Positions 19,056-28,258 are shown, numbered from the stretch's first letter. The stretch is 64,000 nucleotides of DNA from Terriglobales bacterium (GCA_027485675.1 JAIXQP010000021.1:1-64000); one strand, 5' to 3'. Made by a program: numbers and translations. Notes: generated by a model from the sequence alone, not told the origin.

Positions 19056-19777
19056 TGCCCTTCGACGCCGATCTGGTTCGCGCCGCCTTCCCCGGCCGCC
19101 GCGTTGACTTCTACGAGGAAATTGGCTCCACCATGGCGGCCGCGGCCAAAGTTCACGACGATGGCGCCGTCATCATCGCCGACGCGCAGTCGAGCGGCAT
19201 CGGCCGCTACAACCGGCCGTGGCACTCCGCGCCGGGCGACGGACTCTACTTCACCGTGGTCCTGCGCACCAATCCCCTGCCCGTTCTCACGATGGCCATC
19301 GGCCTCGCCGTGCAGGAGGCCATCGCCCGGTATACTGGTTTGCTCTGCGACATCCGCTGGCCGAACGACCTGCTCGCCAACGGCAAAAAGTGTTGCGGCA
19401 TTCTCACCCAGTTGCATGAGGAGCGCGTGTTGGCCGGCATCGGTATCAATGTGAATCACGAGGCGTTTCCGCCTGAGCTCGCCGCCATCGCCACCAGCCT
19501 GCGCCGCGAAACCGGCCGCTCCTGGCCGCGCGAAGGGCTGTTGATCGAAGTGCTGCGCGGCCTCGACGGCTTCCTCCGGCTGCCGCAGGAGTCCGTGCTC
19601 GCGGCCTTCACGCAGCATTCGAGCTACGTCCTTGGCCGCCGCGTCGCCGTCGAACTCAACGGCACCGAGGTCCGGGGCACAACCGCAGGCCTCGACCCGA
19701 ACGGCTACCTGCTGCTCGTTGACGACGCCGGCCGCCGCCACACCATTCTCGCCGGAGGCGTCCGCCCATGCTCTTAG
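19055..19777 (+). CDS. birA: Biotin-[acetyl-CoA-carboxylase] ligase, monofunctional
   Basis: Biotin protein ligase of 240 residues that activates biotin as biotinyl-AMP and attaches it to the carboxylase carrier protein. Catalytic core motifs: STMAAA, the biotin-loop region SSGIGRYNRPW, DIRWPNDLLANGKKCCGIL and GIGINVNHEAFP. It starts immediately at the catalytic domain and lacks the N-terminal winged-helix of E. coli BirA, so it should not repress biotin genes. The biotin loop reads GIGRYNR where many enzymes have GRGRxGR. One-base overlap with nadC and a 10-nt overlap with coaX. Confidence 0.93.
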   Translation: MPFDADLVRAAFPGRRVDFYEEIGSTMAAAAKVHDDGAVIIADAQSSGIGRYNRPWHSAPGDGLYFTVVLRTNPLPVLTMAIGLAVQEAIARYTGLLCDIRWPNDLLANGKKCCGILTQLHEERVLAGIGINVNHEAFPPELAAIATSLRRETGRSWPREGLLIEVLRGLDGFLRLPQESVLAAFTQHSSYVLGRRVAVELNGTEVRGTTAGLDPNGYLLLVDDAGRRHTILAGGVRPCS

Positions 19778-20529
19778 CCCTCGACGTTGGCAATACCAAC
19801 ATCACGATTGGCGCCTTCCGCGGCGAACTGCTGATCGGCCGCTGGCGCCTCCGCACCATTCGCGAGCAGACGGCCGACGAATGGGGCATTCTGCTCCGCA
19901 ACGTCTTCGCGCTTTCGAACCTGAGTCTCGCCGACGTCAGCGGCATCATCATCTCCTCGGTCGTCCCGGTCATCAACGGCACGCTCGCCGAGATGGTCGG
20001 CAAATACTTTGACCGGCAGGCGGTCTTCGTCTCGACCGCCATGGATCTCGGACTCACCATCCGTTACGACAACCCGAAGGAGGTGGGCGCGGACCGCATC
20101 GTCAACGGCGTCGCGGCCTACTTTCTCTATGGCGGCCCGGCCATCGTCGTCGATCTGGGCACGGCAATTACCTTCGATGTCATCTCCGCCGAGGCCGAGT
20201 ATCTTGGGGGACTCATCTACCCCGGCATTGGTATCTCACTCTCCGGCCTCTTCGCCAAGACAGCCCTGCTGCCCCAAGTAAATTTCGAACAGCCGAAAAA
20301 GCTCATCGGCACCAACACAGTCGGCTCCATTCAAAGTGGCTTGTACTACGGCACGATGGGGATGGTGGACGGCCTGCTTGAACGCCTCACGGCCGAACTC
20401 GGCGCCGCGCCGCAGGTAATCGCCACCGGCGGACAGGCGCCGCTTATCCGCTCCGGCTCCCGCCGCGTGCAGCACCTTGACGAAGACCTGACGCTAAAGG
20501 GGTTGCGCTTGCTATGGGAGAGGAACTGA
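19768..20529 (+). CDS. coaX: Type III pantothenate kinase
   Basis: CoaX of 253 residues, the first enzyme of coenzyme A synthesis, ATP-dependent and of the acetate/sugar-kinase fold. Diagnostic motifs are LALDVGNTNITIG at the N-terminus, DNPKEVGADRIVNGVAAY, VVDLGTAITFDV, GGLIYPGI and a C-terminal VIATGGQAPLI. Length is typical. It overlaps birA by 10 nt and the next unknown gene by 16 nt. The birA-coaX adjacency is widespread among bacteria. Confidence 0.96.
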   Translation: MLLALDVGNTNITIGAFRGELLIGRWRLRTIREQTADEWGILLRNVFALSNLSLADVSGIIISSVVPVINGTLAEMVGKYFDRQAVFVSTAMDLGLTIRYDNPKEVGADRIVNGVAAYFLYGGPAIVVDLGTAITFDVISAEAEYLGGLIYPGIGISLSGLFAKTALLPQVNFEQPKKLIGTNTVGSIQSGLYYGTMGMVDGLLERLTAELGAAPQVIATGGQAPLIRSGSRRVQHLDEDLTLKGLRLLWERN

Positions 20530-21176
20530 ACTACTTCAACTACTTCACGGAAGTAGAGGAGCACTTTCAGAAAGCGCGGGGCACCAGTCTGTTTCTGATG
20601 TCGCCCATCGATTGGGCGCTGGTTGAAACCTGGAAGGCATCGGGCGTTCCACTCGAAGCGGCGCTGCGCGGCATCGACGATGCCTTTTCCCGCAAGCGTC
20701 CAAAGTTTCAACAGGTCAACTCGCTCAGTTACTGCAGCCAGGCCGTGAAGAAAGCGGCCGAAGATATGGCGCGGAACCGGCCCGCCAAGGTGGCGCCGAC
20801 TAACGAAGACTCCCTGCCCCAGGACCGCCTGCAAACCTTTCTGACGGCCAACAGCGCGGCACTACGGGAGAAAGGATTTACCGAGGAAGCCGATTCACTG
20901 GCTGGCCTCGCCGCCGGTGTGGACGAAGCCCACGCGGACCTCGAGGCGCTCGAGCAACGCCTGACGGCGCTCGAAGAACGCGTCCTCGCCCGGGCGCGCT
21001 TGCAACTCAGCGAGGCCGACTTAGTAGCGCTCCGGCAGGATCTTGAGACACAACTCAAGCCGCATCGCAGCCGCATGGGTGCGGCCGAACTCGCGCTGCT
21101 TGAAAAAAGTTTCCTCGACCGGCAACTATTCGAGAAACTCGGCATCCCCAGATTGAGTCTATTCTTTCTATACTAG
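20514..21176 (+). CDS. Conserved protein of unknown function in the coaX operon
   Basis: A 220-residue soluble protein that I do not recognise as a named family. The N-terminal half (FNYFTEVEEHFQKARGT, MSPIDWALVETWKASGVPLEAALRGID) is compact and looks conserved; it resembles segments I associate with acidobacterial unknowns. The second half (about 125-190) is a predicted coiled coil rich in Leu, Glu and Arg. The last residues are hydrophobic (LSLFFLY). It overlaps coaX by 16 nt and is followed 15 nt later by the TPR gene, so it is certainly transcribed with the cofactor genes. Confidence 0.8.
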   Translation: MGEELNYFNYFTEVEEHFQKARGTSLFLMSPIDWALVETWKASGVPLEAALRGIDDAFSRKRPKFQQVNSLSYCSQAVKKAAEDMARNRPAKVAPTNEDSLPQDRLQTFLTANSAALREKGFTEEADSLAGLAAGVDEAHADLEALEQRLTALEERVLARARLQLSEADLVALRQDLETQLKPHRSRMGAAELALLEKSFLDRQLFEKLGIPRLSLFFLY

Positions 21177-21191
21177 GGAGTCAGGCGAATC

Positions 21192-21734
21192 ATGTCGAAA
21201 CCGGGACCCAGCAAGAACACACCCGCTAGTGCGCCGGCCAAAGCGGCAAATCCACAGTTGGTGGCCTTTGAAGAGGCGATGCAGTTATTCCATCGCCGCG
21301 AGTTTGCCGCTGCCATGCCGCTGTTCAGCCAAGCCAGCCAGGGGCCCAGCCTGGACGTGGCGCAAACGGCTCAAATGCACGCCCGGATGTGCCAGCAGCG
21401 CCTAGGCGCCGCGCAGCCGCCGCCGCTGATATCGGCCGAGGATCACTATGCCTACGGACTCGCGATGACGAACCAGCGGAAGCTGGCCGACGCGGAGAAG
21501 TCCCTGGCCAAGGCAGCGGCGCTCGAGCCGCGCGCCGACCACATTCACTACGCGCTGGCGCTTGCCCGCGGTTTGCAGGGAGATTACCGCGGCGCCGCGG
21601 AAAGTCTCGCGCGCGCCATCGAAATCCAGCCCGGCAATCGTGCCGCCGCCCGTACCGATGCCGACTTCCACGAAGTGCTCCAGCACTCACCGGTAAGGGA
21701 ACTTGTCTACAGCGAAAAAATCGCCGGACACTAA
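21192..21734 (+). CDS. Small TPR protein
   Basis: A 180-residue cytoplasmic protein with a low-complexity Ala/Pro/Lys N-terminus (1-24) and about three TPR helix pairs (AFEEAMQLFHRREFAAAMPLFSQA, HYAYGLAMTNQRKLADAEKSL, HYALALARGLQGDYRGAAESL). Likely a scaffold; the partner is unknown. AGGGAG lies about 14 nt upstream. Its 3' end overlaps the TTG start of yvcK by 32 nt, which suggests coupled translation. Confidence 0.82.
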   Translation: MSKPGPSKNTPASAPAKAANPQLVAFEEAMQLFHRREFAAAMPLFSQASQGPSLDVAQTAQMHARMCQQRLGAAQPPPLISAEDHYAYGLAMTNQRKLADAEKSLAKAAALEPRADHIHYALALARGLQGDYRGAAESLARAIEIQPGNRAAARTDADFHEVLQHSPVRELVYSEKIAGH

Positions 21735-22770
21735 GTCCGTCCTCCGGGGTCCACTGCGCATTGTGACGATCGGCGGAGGCAGCGGTCTGTCCTCCCTTCT
21801 CAAAGGCCTGAAGCAGCACGCCTCCTCCTCGGAGCCAATTGTTTCTTTAACCGCCATTGTCACCGTCACCGATGATGGCGGCAGCTCCGGCCGCCTGCGC
21901 CGGGACTTCGCCGTGCTGCCCCCGGGCGACGTGCGGAACTGTCTAGTGGCGCTCGCCGAAGAGGAGGCGCTGCTCAGCCAGCTGTTTCAATACCGGTTCG
22001 CGAGCGGGCGCGGATTGAAGGGCCACAGCTTCGGGAACCTGTTCCTGACCGCGCTCACGCATCTGACGGGAGACTTCGCCAGCGCGGTCCGCTTTGCGAG
22101 CGGCGTCCTCGCCTCCTGCGGCGAAATCATTCCCTCCACCGCCGAAAACGTCGTCATTACGGCGAAGCTCCACGATGGCACGCTGGTCACCGGCGAGAGC
22201 AATATCTCGAAAACCCGTTCGCCCATTCGTGATGTCCGCATCGTGCCCAAACGCCCCAAGCCCTTGCCGGAGGCTCTCGCCGCCATTGCCGATGCCGACT
22301 TGATCACCCTCGGGCCCGGGTCGCTGTTCACGAGCATCATCCCGAACCTCCTGGTCGCCGGCATTCCGCAAGCCATCGCCACCAGTCCGGCCCTCAAAGT
22401 CTGCATCGGCAACCTGATGTGGCAGCCCGGCGAGACGGTGAATTTCACCGCCTCGGACCATATTCGCGCCATCCTCCGCCACACCGGCCTCACCGGCGAG
22501 GAGCGGCAGCGGTTCCTCGACTATGTCGTCCTGAACTCGCAGGGCATCCATCCGCGCCAACTCGGCCGCTATGCCGCCAAACAGGCGCTGCCCGTCGAAA
22601 ATGATATGGTGGCCTTGCGCGAGATGGGGCTGCAGATCCTGAAAGCGGAACTTCTCGGGGAGGGCGAAAAGATCCGCCACAATCCCACCGCCACCGCAGA
22701 GGTGGTTCTGAAACTGGCCCGCCTCGGCCGGCGCCGCCGCCAAATCCAAGGAGCAACTTTCTCCCAATGA
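21703..22770 (+). CDS. yvcK: YvcK/CofD-like gluconeogenesis and cell-shape factor
   Basis: A 355-residue protein of the YvcK (GlmR/CuvA) family. Motifs include VTIGGGSGLSSLLKGLK near residue 21, VTVTDDGGSSGRLRRDF, LPPGDVRNCLVALA, GHSFGNLFLTAL, LGPGSLFTSIIPNL and a conserved IRHNPTATAEVVLKL at the end. In Firmicutes YvcK binds UDP-GlcNAc and stimulates GlmS, so its place directly before glmU (4-nt ATGA overlap) is functionally coherent: both act on UDP-GlcNAc supply. The start is a TTG within the TPR gene; the only alternatives are internal to the nucleotide-binding motif. Confidence 0.92.
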   Translation: MSTAKKSPDTKSVLRGPLRIVTIGGGSGLSSLLKGLKQHASSSEPIVSLTAIVTVTDDGGSSGRLRRDFAVLPPGDVRNCLVALAEEEALLSQLFQYRFASGRGLKGHSFGNLFLTALTHLTGDFASAVRFASGVLASCGEIIPSTAENVVITAKLHDGTLVTGESNISKTRSPIRDVRIVPKRPKPLPEALAAIADADLITLGPGSLFTSIIPNLLVAGIPQAIATSPALKVCIGNLMWQPGETVNFTASDHIRAILRHTGLTGEERQRFLDYVVLNSQGIHPRQLGRYAAKQALPVENDMVALREMGLQILKAELLGEGEKIRHNPTATAEVVLKLARLGRRRRQIQGATFSQ

Positions 22771-24134
22771 GCACCCCCGTTTCCGTCGTTATCCTCGCCG
22801 CCGGCATGGGCACCCGTATGCGTTCGAAAACGCCCAAAGTGCTCCACCGCGCCGGTGGGCTCGCCCTGGTCGAACACGTCGTGCGGCTGGCGCGCACCGT
22901 GGCCGAGCCCGAAAACATTGTCGTCGTAGTCGGCCACGGGGCGGAGGAGGTCCGCGCCGTGCTCGCCCCCTACGGCGTGCGCACCGCCGAGCAGACCGAA
23001 CAACTCGGCACCGGCCACGCCGTCCGCTGCGCCCGCGCGGCCGCCCCCGCCACGGGCCATCTGGTGGTGCTGTACGGCGACGCTCCGCTGCTCACCGCGG
23101 CCACCCTCGCCGGGCTCGTGGGCGAACGGCCGGAGACCGCGACGGTCCTCACGGCGATCCTGGACGACCCCACCGGCTACGGCCGCATCCTGCGCGATCC
23201 GGAAGGCCACGTGGCCGGCATCGTCGAACACAAAGCCGCCACCGCGGCCCAGCGCGAGATCCGGGAGATCAACTCCGGCATCTACTGCTTCCGCGCCGAA
23301 AAGCTGTGGGCCCACATTGACGCCATCGGCACCAACAACCCCGCCGGGGAGTTCTATCTTACGGACATCGTCGAACTGCTCCGCGCCGCCGGCCATCTGA
23401 CGCACGCGCGCATCCTGGCCGATCCCGACGAGCTGCTGGGCATCAACACCCGCGTCGAATTGGCGAAGGTCGATGCCATCTTCCGCGCCCGCAAAGCCAA
23501 CGAACTGATGCTCAGCGGCGTCACCCTGGAGCGGCCGGAGACGATCACCGTGGATGCCGACGTCACCGTCGGCCCGGACACGATCATTGAGTCCGGCGTC
23601 CGCCTGCTCGGCCAAACTCAAATTGGCGGGGACTGCCGCATCGGCGCCGGCTCCGTACTGGCCAACGCCGCGCTCGCCGACAACGTTCTCGTCCACCCCT
23701 ATTCCGTCATCGAAGACTCGCGCATCGGCGCCGGCTCCCGCATCGGCCCCTTTGCCCGTCTGCGCATGAACAACGTCGTCGGAGAAAACGCCCACATCGG
23801 CAACTTCGTCGAACTGAAGAAGACTCAGCTCGGCGATGGCGCCAAGGCCAATCACCTGGCCTATCTCGGTGACGCCGTCGTGGGCGCCCGTACCAACGTC
23901 GGAGCCGGAACCATCACCTGCAACTACGACGGGGTCCACAAGCACCAGACCACCATTGGCGAAGGAGTCTTTGTGGGCAGCAACTCCACGTTGGTCGCCC
24001 CGGTGACGCTCGAAGCCCGAAGCTACATCGCCGCCGGCAGCGTGATTACGGAAACGGTTCCCGGCGAAGCGCTCGGCATCGGCCGTGGCCGCCAAGTGAA
24101 TAAACCGGGCTGGGTGGCGAAGAAGAAGGGTTAG
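22767..24134 (+). CDS. glmU: Bifunctional GlcNAc-1-P uridyltransferase/glucosamine-1-P acetyltransferase
   Basis: GlmU of 455 residues, making UDP-GlcNAc for peptidoglycan and outer-membrane glycolipid. The N-terminal pyrophosphorylase domain has LAAGMGTRMRSKTPKVLH (10-27), YGDAPLL and EINSGIYCF. The C-terminal left-handed beta-helix has hexapeptide repeats, the KKTQLGDGAKANHLAYLGD segment with the acetyltransferase histidine, and NVGAGTITCNYDG. Length matches E. coli GlmU. Last gene of the valS operon; its stop overlaps the convergent lipoprotein gene by 4 nt. Confidence 0.97.
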   Translation: MSTPVSVVILAAGMGTRMRSKTPKVLHRAGGLALVEHVVRLARTVAEPENIVVVVGHGAEEVRAVLAPYGVRTAEQTEQLGTGHAVRCARAAAPATGHLVVLYGDAPLLTAATLAGLVGERPETATVLTAILDDPTGYGRILRDPEGHVAGIVEHKAATAAQREIREINSGIYCFRAEKLWAHIDAIGTNNPAGEFYLTDIVELLRAAGHLTHARILADPDELLGINTRVELAKVDAIFRARKANELMLSGVTLERPETITVDADVTVGPDTIIESGVRLLGQTQIGGDCRIGAGSVLANAALADNVLVHPYSVIEDSRIGAGSRIGPFARLRMNNVVGENAHIGNFVELKKTQLGDGAKANHLAYLGDAVVGARTNVGAGTITCNYDGVHKHQTTIGEGVFVGSNSTLVAPVTLEARSYIAAGSVITETVPGEALGIGRGRQVNKPGWVAKKKG

Positions 24135-24373
24135 TCCTTCACCTGCTCCTTCACTTTTTTGGCCGCCTTCTCGGTCGCTTCGGCGGCCATGCCGACGCCT
24201 TTGCGCGTCTGCTCGGCAATCTCTTTTCCGACTTCCTTGGCCACGTCGCCGGTCTCTTTGGCGGCTTCCTTGATGGCCTCGCCCGCTTCCTTGCTTTCAC
24301 GGCGAAGATCGGCCTTCCGGTCTTCGGCGCATCCCGCCAGCAGAAGCGCGGCGGCAATCAGTATCGGCTTCAT
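24131..24373 (-). CDS. Small amphipathic lipoprotein
   Basis: An 80-residue predicted lipoprotein: signal MKPILIAAALLLAGC with lipobox LAGC (C15), then about 60 residues of highly charged Lys/Glu/Ala heptad-like sequence (EAGEAIKEAAKETGDVAKEV). This predicts a long amphipathic helix, as in YtxH-like or apolipoprotein-like proteins. Function unknown; envelope spacer or stress role is a guess. TATGCT ends 6 nt before the ATG. Confidence 0.78.
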   Translation of the reverse strand: MKPILIAAALLLAGCAEDRKADLRRESKEAGEAIKEAAKETGDVAKEVGKEIAEQTRKGVGMAAEATEKAAKKVKEQVKD

Positions 24374-24379
24374 AGGGGA

Positions 24380-24385
24380 AGCATA
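24380..24385 (-). promoter_or_regulatory. -10-like TATGCT for the small lipoprotein gene
   Basis: TATGCT on the minus strand ends 6 nt before ATG 24373; predicted leaderless. Confidence 0.5.
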
Positions 24386-24403
24386 CGCCCTCCTGGCCTT
24401 CCG

Positions 24404-25276
24404 TTACAAGACCAGAAACGGGTGATACAGATTCGGCAGCTTAATCTCGCCAATCGCGACCAAGGCGCCGGAGGCGTCCACCGCCCGGACGTACGGCGCC
24501 CCCTGCTGCACCCGAAACGGATTCACCCGGAAATCGCGGCCCTGCCGGATGAAACCCGCCGTCACGTCGTTCACGCGTTCGGCCGGAAACTCCGGCAAGA
24601 GCGCGTTTGACGGGATCAGCGCCGCCGCCAGCACCGCCGGGTCGGCCAACTGCTCCAGCGTCCGGGCGTGTTCGAGCGTGAACATGCCGGCCCGCGTGCG
24701 GCGCAGCGCCGTCAGATGCGCCCCGCAGCCCAGCGCCGCGCCCAGGTCGTGCGCCAGGCTGCGAATGTAGGTCCCCGTCGAACAATGCACCCGTACCCGC
24801 GCCGTATCGCCACCGCATTCGAGCAGCGCCAACTCATGAATCGTCACCGGCACGGCCTTCAGTTCCACCGGCTTATTCTGCCGCGCGAGCTTATAGGCCG
24901 GCACCCCGTTGATCTTCTTGGCCGACACCGCCGGCGGCATCTGGATGATGTCGCCGCGGAAGGCGTCCAGCGCCCGTTCGAGCGACGCTTCGTCCAGGCT
25001 CACGGGCACGGCCGCGGTGGTCGCTTCGCCATCGGCATCGTAGGAGTTGGTCGCAAAGCCGAAGCGAATCACCGCCTCATAGACCTTATCGGCATGGGTG
25101 AAAAACTGCGCCAGGCGGGTCGCCCGGTTCAGCACGAGCGGCAGCACGCCGGTCGCCATCGGGTCCAGCGTTCCTAAATGCCCCACGCGCTTGGTCTGCG
25201 CCAGCCGCCGCATCTTGCCCACCACGTCGTGCGACGTCCATTCGGTAGGCTTATCCACCACAATCACTCCGTCCAT
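24404..25276 (-). CDS. truB: tRNA pseudouridine-55 synthase
   Basis: TruB of 290 residues, isomerising U55 in the tRNA T-loop. GVIVVDKPTEWTSHDVV opens the enzyme, and the catalytic aspartate is D38 in GHLGTLDPMATGVLP. KVYEAVIRFG, RVHCSTGTYIRSLAHDLG and a C-terminal PUA-like segment follow. A GTG six codons upstream (25294) is open; ATG 25276 is preferred because Bacillus-type TruB begins at the same position, and GGAAG precedes it by 4 nt. Divergent from the ABC exporter with a 34-bp gap. Confidence 0.95.
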   Translation of the reverse strand: MDGVIVVDKPTEWTSHDVVGKMRRLAQTKRVGHLGTLDPMATGVLPLVLNRATRLAQFFTHADKVYEAVIRFGFATNSYDADGEATTAAVPVSLDEASLERALDAFRGDIIQMPPAVSAKKINGVPAYKLARQNKPVELKAVPVTIHELALLECGGDTARVRVHCSTGTYIRSLAHDLGAALGCGAHLTALRRTRAGMFTLEHARTLEQLADPAVLAAALIPSNALLPEFPAERVNDVTAGFIRQGRDFRVNPFRVQQGAPYVRAVDASGALVAIGEIKLPNLYHPFLVL

Positions 25277-25297
25277 CAACTTCCAGGTTGGCACAAG

Positions 25298-25303
25298 TAG
25301 ACT
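25298..25303 (+). promoter_or_regulatory. -10-like TAGACT for the ABC exporter gene
   Basis: TAGACT ends 7 nt before GTG 25311; predicted leaderless. This box supports the GTG over upstream in-frame starts, which run antisense into truB. Confidence 0.5.
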
Positions 25304-25310
25304 GGTAAGG

Positions 25311-27077
25311 GTGGAACAAGAGCAGGTTCAGGGCAAGCTTTATGACAGCCAGTTGCTGCGCCGGCTGGCGGTCTATCTCAAACCGTACCGCAAGCAGGTA
25401 GCGGCCACGCTCGCGCTGCTCACCCTCCATTCGCTCCTTGAGTCCGTCGGCCCGATTCTCACAAGCATCGCTGTCGACAAGTATCTGGTCCGCCGGGCTC
25501 CCGGCGCCTTCGAAGGTATCGCGCAGCTCTCGCTGCTGATGCTGGGCGTCGCCATTCTCATGCTGCTCGCCGAGTTCGGCCAGGCGATGCTGATGCAGTG
25601 GACCGGCCAGCAGGCGATGTTCTCCCTGCGCCGCGACCTGATGGCCAAGCTCCATCAGCTCGATATTGCTTACTTCGACAAGCATCCGGTGGGCCGCCTG
25701 GTCACCCGCGTCACCGGCGACGTCGATACGCTTAACGAACTCTTCAGCTCGGGCCTGGTGGCCATCCTCGGCGACGTCATCATGCTGACGTGGTTGCTGG
25801 GCGTCCTGCTTTGGATGAGCCCCGGGCTCACGGCCATCATCCTCGTGGTCACCCCGGCGATCTATGGCGCCACGATGCTCTTCCGCTCCCAGGTTTCGGC
25901 CAGTTACCGCCGCATCCGCCTGGCCGTCGCCCGCATCAGCGCCTTCCTGAACGAACACATCAACGGCATCGCCGTCCTGCAGGCCTTCAACCGGGAGCAG
26001 GCCGCGCGCGACGAGTTCGCCGAGATCAACCGGGAGCACATGCTCGCCTTCAAGCAGAGCGTCTTCGCCTACGGCTGGTTCTACCCCGTGGTGGAATTCC
26101 TCAGCATGCTGGCCTTCGCCGGCCTGATCGTCTATGGCGGCTGGCAGGTGCCGGGCGGCGGCCTCTCGCTGGGCATTCTCATCGCCTTCTTCCAGTTCGC
26201 CCTCCGCTTCTTCCGGCCCATTCAGGACCTCAGCGAGAAGTACAACATCCTGCAGTCGGCCACGGCCGCCAGCGAACGCATCTTTCAGTTGCTCGATACG
26301 CCCGTCGCCATTCAGGCCCCCGCCGCTCCGAAGCCCGTCCCCGAAGACCTGACGATTGCCTTCGAAAACGTCTGGTTCGCTTACGCCGCCGAAGATTGGG
26401 TGCTCCGCGACGTCAGCTTCACCATAGCCCCCGGCGAAGCCATCGCCATCGTTGGCCACACCGGCGCCGGCAAGACCACCGTCACCAACCTGCTGCTCCG
26501 CTTCTACGACGTCCAACGCGGCGCTATCAAAATCGGCGGCATCGACATCCGCGAGTTCGACCCCCACGAACTCCGCCGCCGCTTTGCCATCGTCCTGCAG
26601 GACCCCTATCTGTTCACCGGCACCGTCGGCTCCAACATCAGCCTTGGCGACGCGAGCATCAGCGAAGCCCGGCTCACCGCCGCCGCGGCCGAAGTGAACC
26701 TGCTCGATTTCATTGAGCGCCTCCCCGGCCGCTTCGCCGAACCGATCCAGGAACGCGGCGGCAACCTCTCCACCGGCCAGAAGCAACTCGTCAGCTTTGC
26801 CCGGGCTCTGGTGCACGAACCGAAAATTCTCATCCTCGATGAGGCCACTTCCAGCGTCGAAACAGATACGGAGCTGCGCATCCGCGACGCGCAGAAGAAA
26901 CTCATGACCGGACGCACCTCCATCTCCATCGCCCATCGCCTGTCCACGATTCAGAACGCCGACCGTATCTTCGCTTTCCACAAAGGCCAGCTCCGCGAAG
27001 CCGGCACCCACGCCGAGCTGCTGCAGCAGCGGGGCCTGTACTGGAAGCTGTACCAACTGCAATACCAGGAAGCCTAA
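25311..27077 (+). CDS. ABC exporter half-transporter (MdlB-like, membrane plus ATPase)
   Basis: A 588-residue fused type IV ABC exporter subunit: six-helix membrane domain (about 20-310), then an ATPase with Walker A GHTGAGKTT (382-390), Q-loop VLQDPYLFTG, signature LSTGQ (near 486, a Thr variant of LSGGQ) and Walker B ILILDEATSS (507-516), ending with the IAHRLSTI switch histidine. The membrane part resembles MdlB/YheH multidrug-type exporters, so it probably works as a homodimer or with an unlinked partner. Substrate unknown. GTG start chosen from the TAGACT box and domain fit. Followed by a secreted unknown with a TAATG overlap. Confidence 0.92.
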   Translation: MEQEQVQGKLYDSQLLRRLAVYLKPYRKQVAATLALLTLHSLLESVGPILTSIAVDKYLVRRAPGAFEGIAQLSLLMLGVAILMLLAEFGQAMLMQWTGQQAMFSLRRDLMAKLHQLDIAYFDKHPVGRLVTRVTGDVDTLNELFSSGLVAILGDVIMLTWLLGVLLWMSPGLTAIILVVTPAIYGATMLFRSQVSASYRRIRLAVARISAFLNEHINGIAVLQAFNREQAARDEFAEINREHMLAFKQSVFAYGWFYPVVEFLSMLAFAGLIVYGGWQVPGGGLSLGILIAFFQFALRFFRPIQDLSEKYNILQSATAASERIFQLLDTPVAIQAPAAPKPVPEDLTIAFENVWFAYAAEDWVLRDVSFTIAPGEAIAIVGHTGAGKTTVTNLLLRFYDVQRGAIKIGGIDIREFDPHELRRRFAIVLQDPYLFTGTVGSNISLGDASISEARLTAAAAEVNLLDFIERLPGRFAEPIQERGGNLSTGQKQLVSFARALVHEPKILILDEATSSVETDTELRIRDAQKKLMTGRTSISIAHRLSTIQNADRIFAFHKGQLREAGTHAELLQQRGLYWKLYQLQYQEA

Positions 27078-28258
27078 TGCGCCTTTTCCTTTGTTTCCTG
27101 TTCCCCTTCGCCCTCCTCGCCGCCGAGATCCCGGAGCTGGCCACGCAGGTCGCACCGGAAATCGGCGCCGATGCTCTGCTCCGGCTCATTGAAAAGGGCC
27201 GCGTCAAGGGCCTCGAAGAACAGAAGAAGACCATTCAGCGGGCCGCGGAACTGGCCCGCATCGCCAAGGAGCCGGTGCTACGCCGCCCCATTCCCGGCTT
27301 GAATCAGCAAAAGCTGCCGGAGGTCGCCCTCGACCGCCTCTCGCTCGAAACCCGCGCCATCTTCGCCCTGACGCAGATCGACGCCGAAGCCGGCGCCAAG
27401 CTGTTCCGCTCCGTGCCGCGGCCGGCGCCCCGCCCGGTCACCTGCGCGGATGACTCCTACGACGACATCACCGCCTACGCCGCTCTGCTGCGCGTCTTCG
27501 GCTCCACCGAAGACAAGCTGTCGTTCATCCAGAGCGTCCGCAGCCACGCCGAACTCGCCCCCGCCGTCTGGCTTGCCGATGAGGAGGTCACTCGCGGAGC
27601 GTTAGGCGGCGTCCTGGCCCGGCTCACCGGCGAAGAGCGCCTGTTCACCGGCCTGCTGCCCGATACGCTTGCCAAATTCCGCGGCCTGCCCGTGGGCGAT
27701 GCGTTGAAAGACTACGTGAAGCGGAACCTCGAAGTCGAAGCCTGCAAGGAGAGTGGCGCCGAAGGCTGGCAGCGCAACACCCGCTCGGCCGCGGCGGCCG
27801 AGTTCAAGCTCGAAACGAAACCGCCGGCCACGGGCGGTGGGCTCGAAACCCGCAACTGGCTCGAAGACGATCGGGAGAGCCAAACGCTCTTCCACGAACT
27901 GCTCTTCACCCGCGACAAAACGACTCCGCAATGGCAGGACAAATTTGCCGCTTATCTGAAGCGTATTCGCGACGGCAAGGCCTCTTTCGACCGCCAGGCC
28001 GAGATGTTCGGCGCGGCCTATGTCGCCTCGCCGCGCGGGTTGATCCGCGAAAGCGTGCTGGCCGAGTACGTCAACGTGCTCGCCCAGGCGAGTCTGCAGC
28101 GGGAGAGCCCCTCGGCTTGGTACAAGCAGGCCATCGCGCTGCCGGCCTCGGTCGTCAGCCTGCCGGAGGCCGAGTACGAAAGCGTTCTCCGCGCCTATGA
28201 GCGTAGCGGCAACCCCGCCTTGGTGCTCATCGCCACGCAGCAGCGGACGGGACTTTAG
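27077..28258 (+). CDS. Secreted protein of unknown function, coupled to ABC exporter
   Basis: A 393-residue protein with a clear Sec signal peptide (1-16, cleavage after LLAAE or nearby). The rest is predicted mostly helical, without recognisable catalytic motifs; two cysteines (CADDSYDD and VEACKESG) could form a disulfide. I do not recognise the family. Its ATG overlaps the exporter stop (TAATG), so the two are coupled, suggesting a role with that transporter or in the same envelope process. Its stop overlaps the convergent small membrane gene by 4 nt. Confidence 0.75.
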   Translation: MRLFLCFLFPFALLAAEIPELATQVAPEIGADALLRLIEKGRVKGLEEQKKTIQRAAELARIAKEPVLRRPIPGLNQQKLPEVALDRLSLETRAIFALTQIDAEAGAKLFRSVPRPAPRPVTCADDSYDDITAYAALLRVFGSTEDKLSFIQSVRSHAELAPAVWLADEEVTRGALGGVLARLTGEERLFTGLLPDTLAKFRGLPVGDALKDYVKRNLEVEACKESGAEGWQRNTRSAAAAEFKLETKPPATGGGLETRNWLEDDRESQTLFHELLFTRDKTTPQWQDKFAAYLKRIRDGKASFDRQAEMFGAAYVASPRGLIRESVLAEYVNVLAQASLQRESPSAWYKQAIALPASVVSLPEAEYESVLRAYERSGNPALVLIATQQRTGL

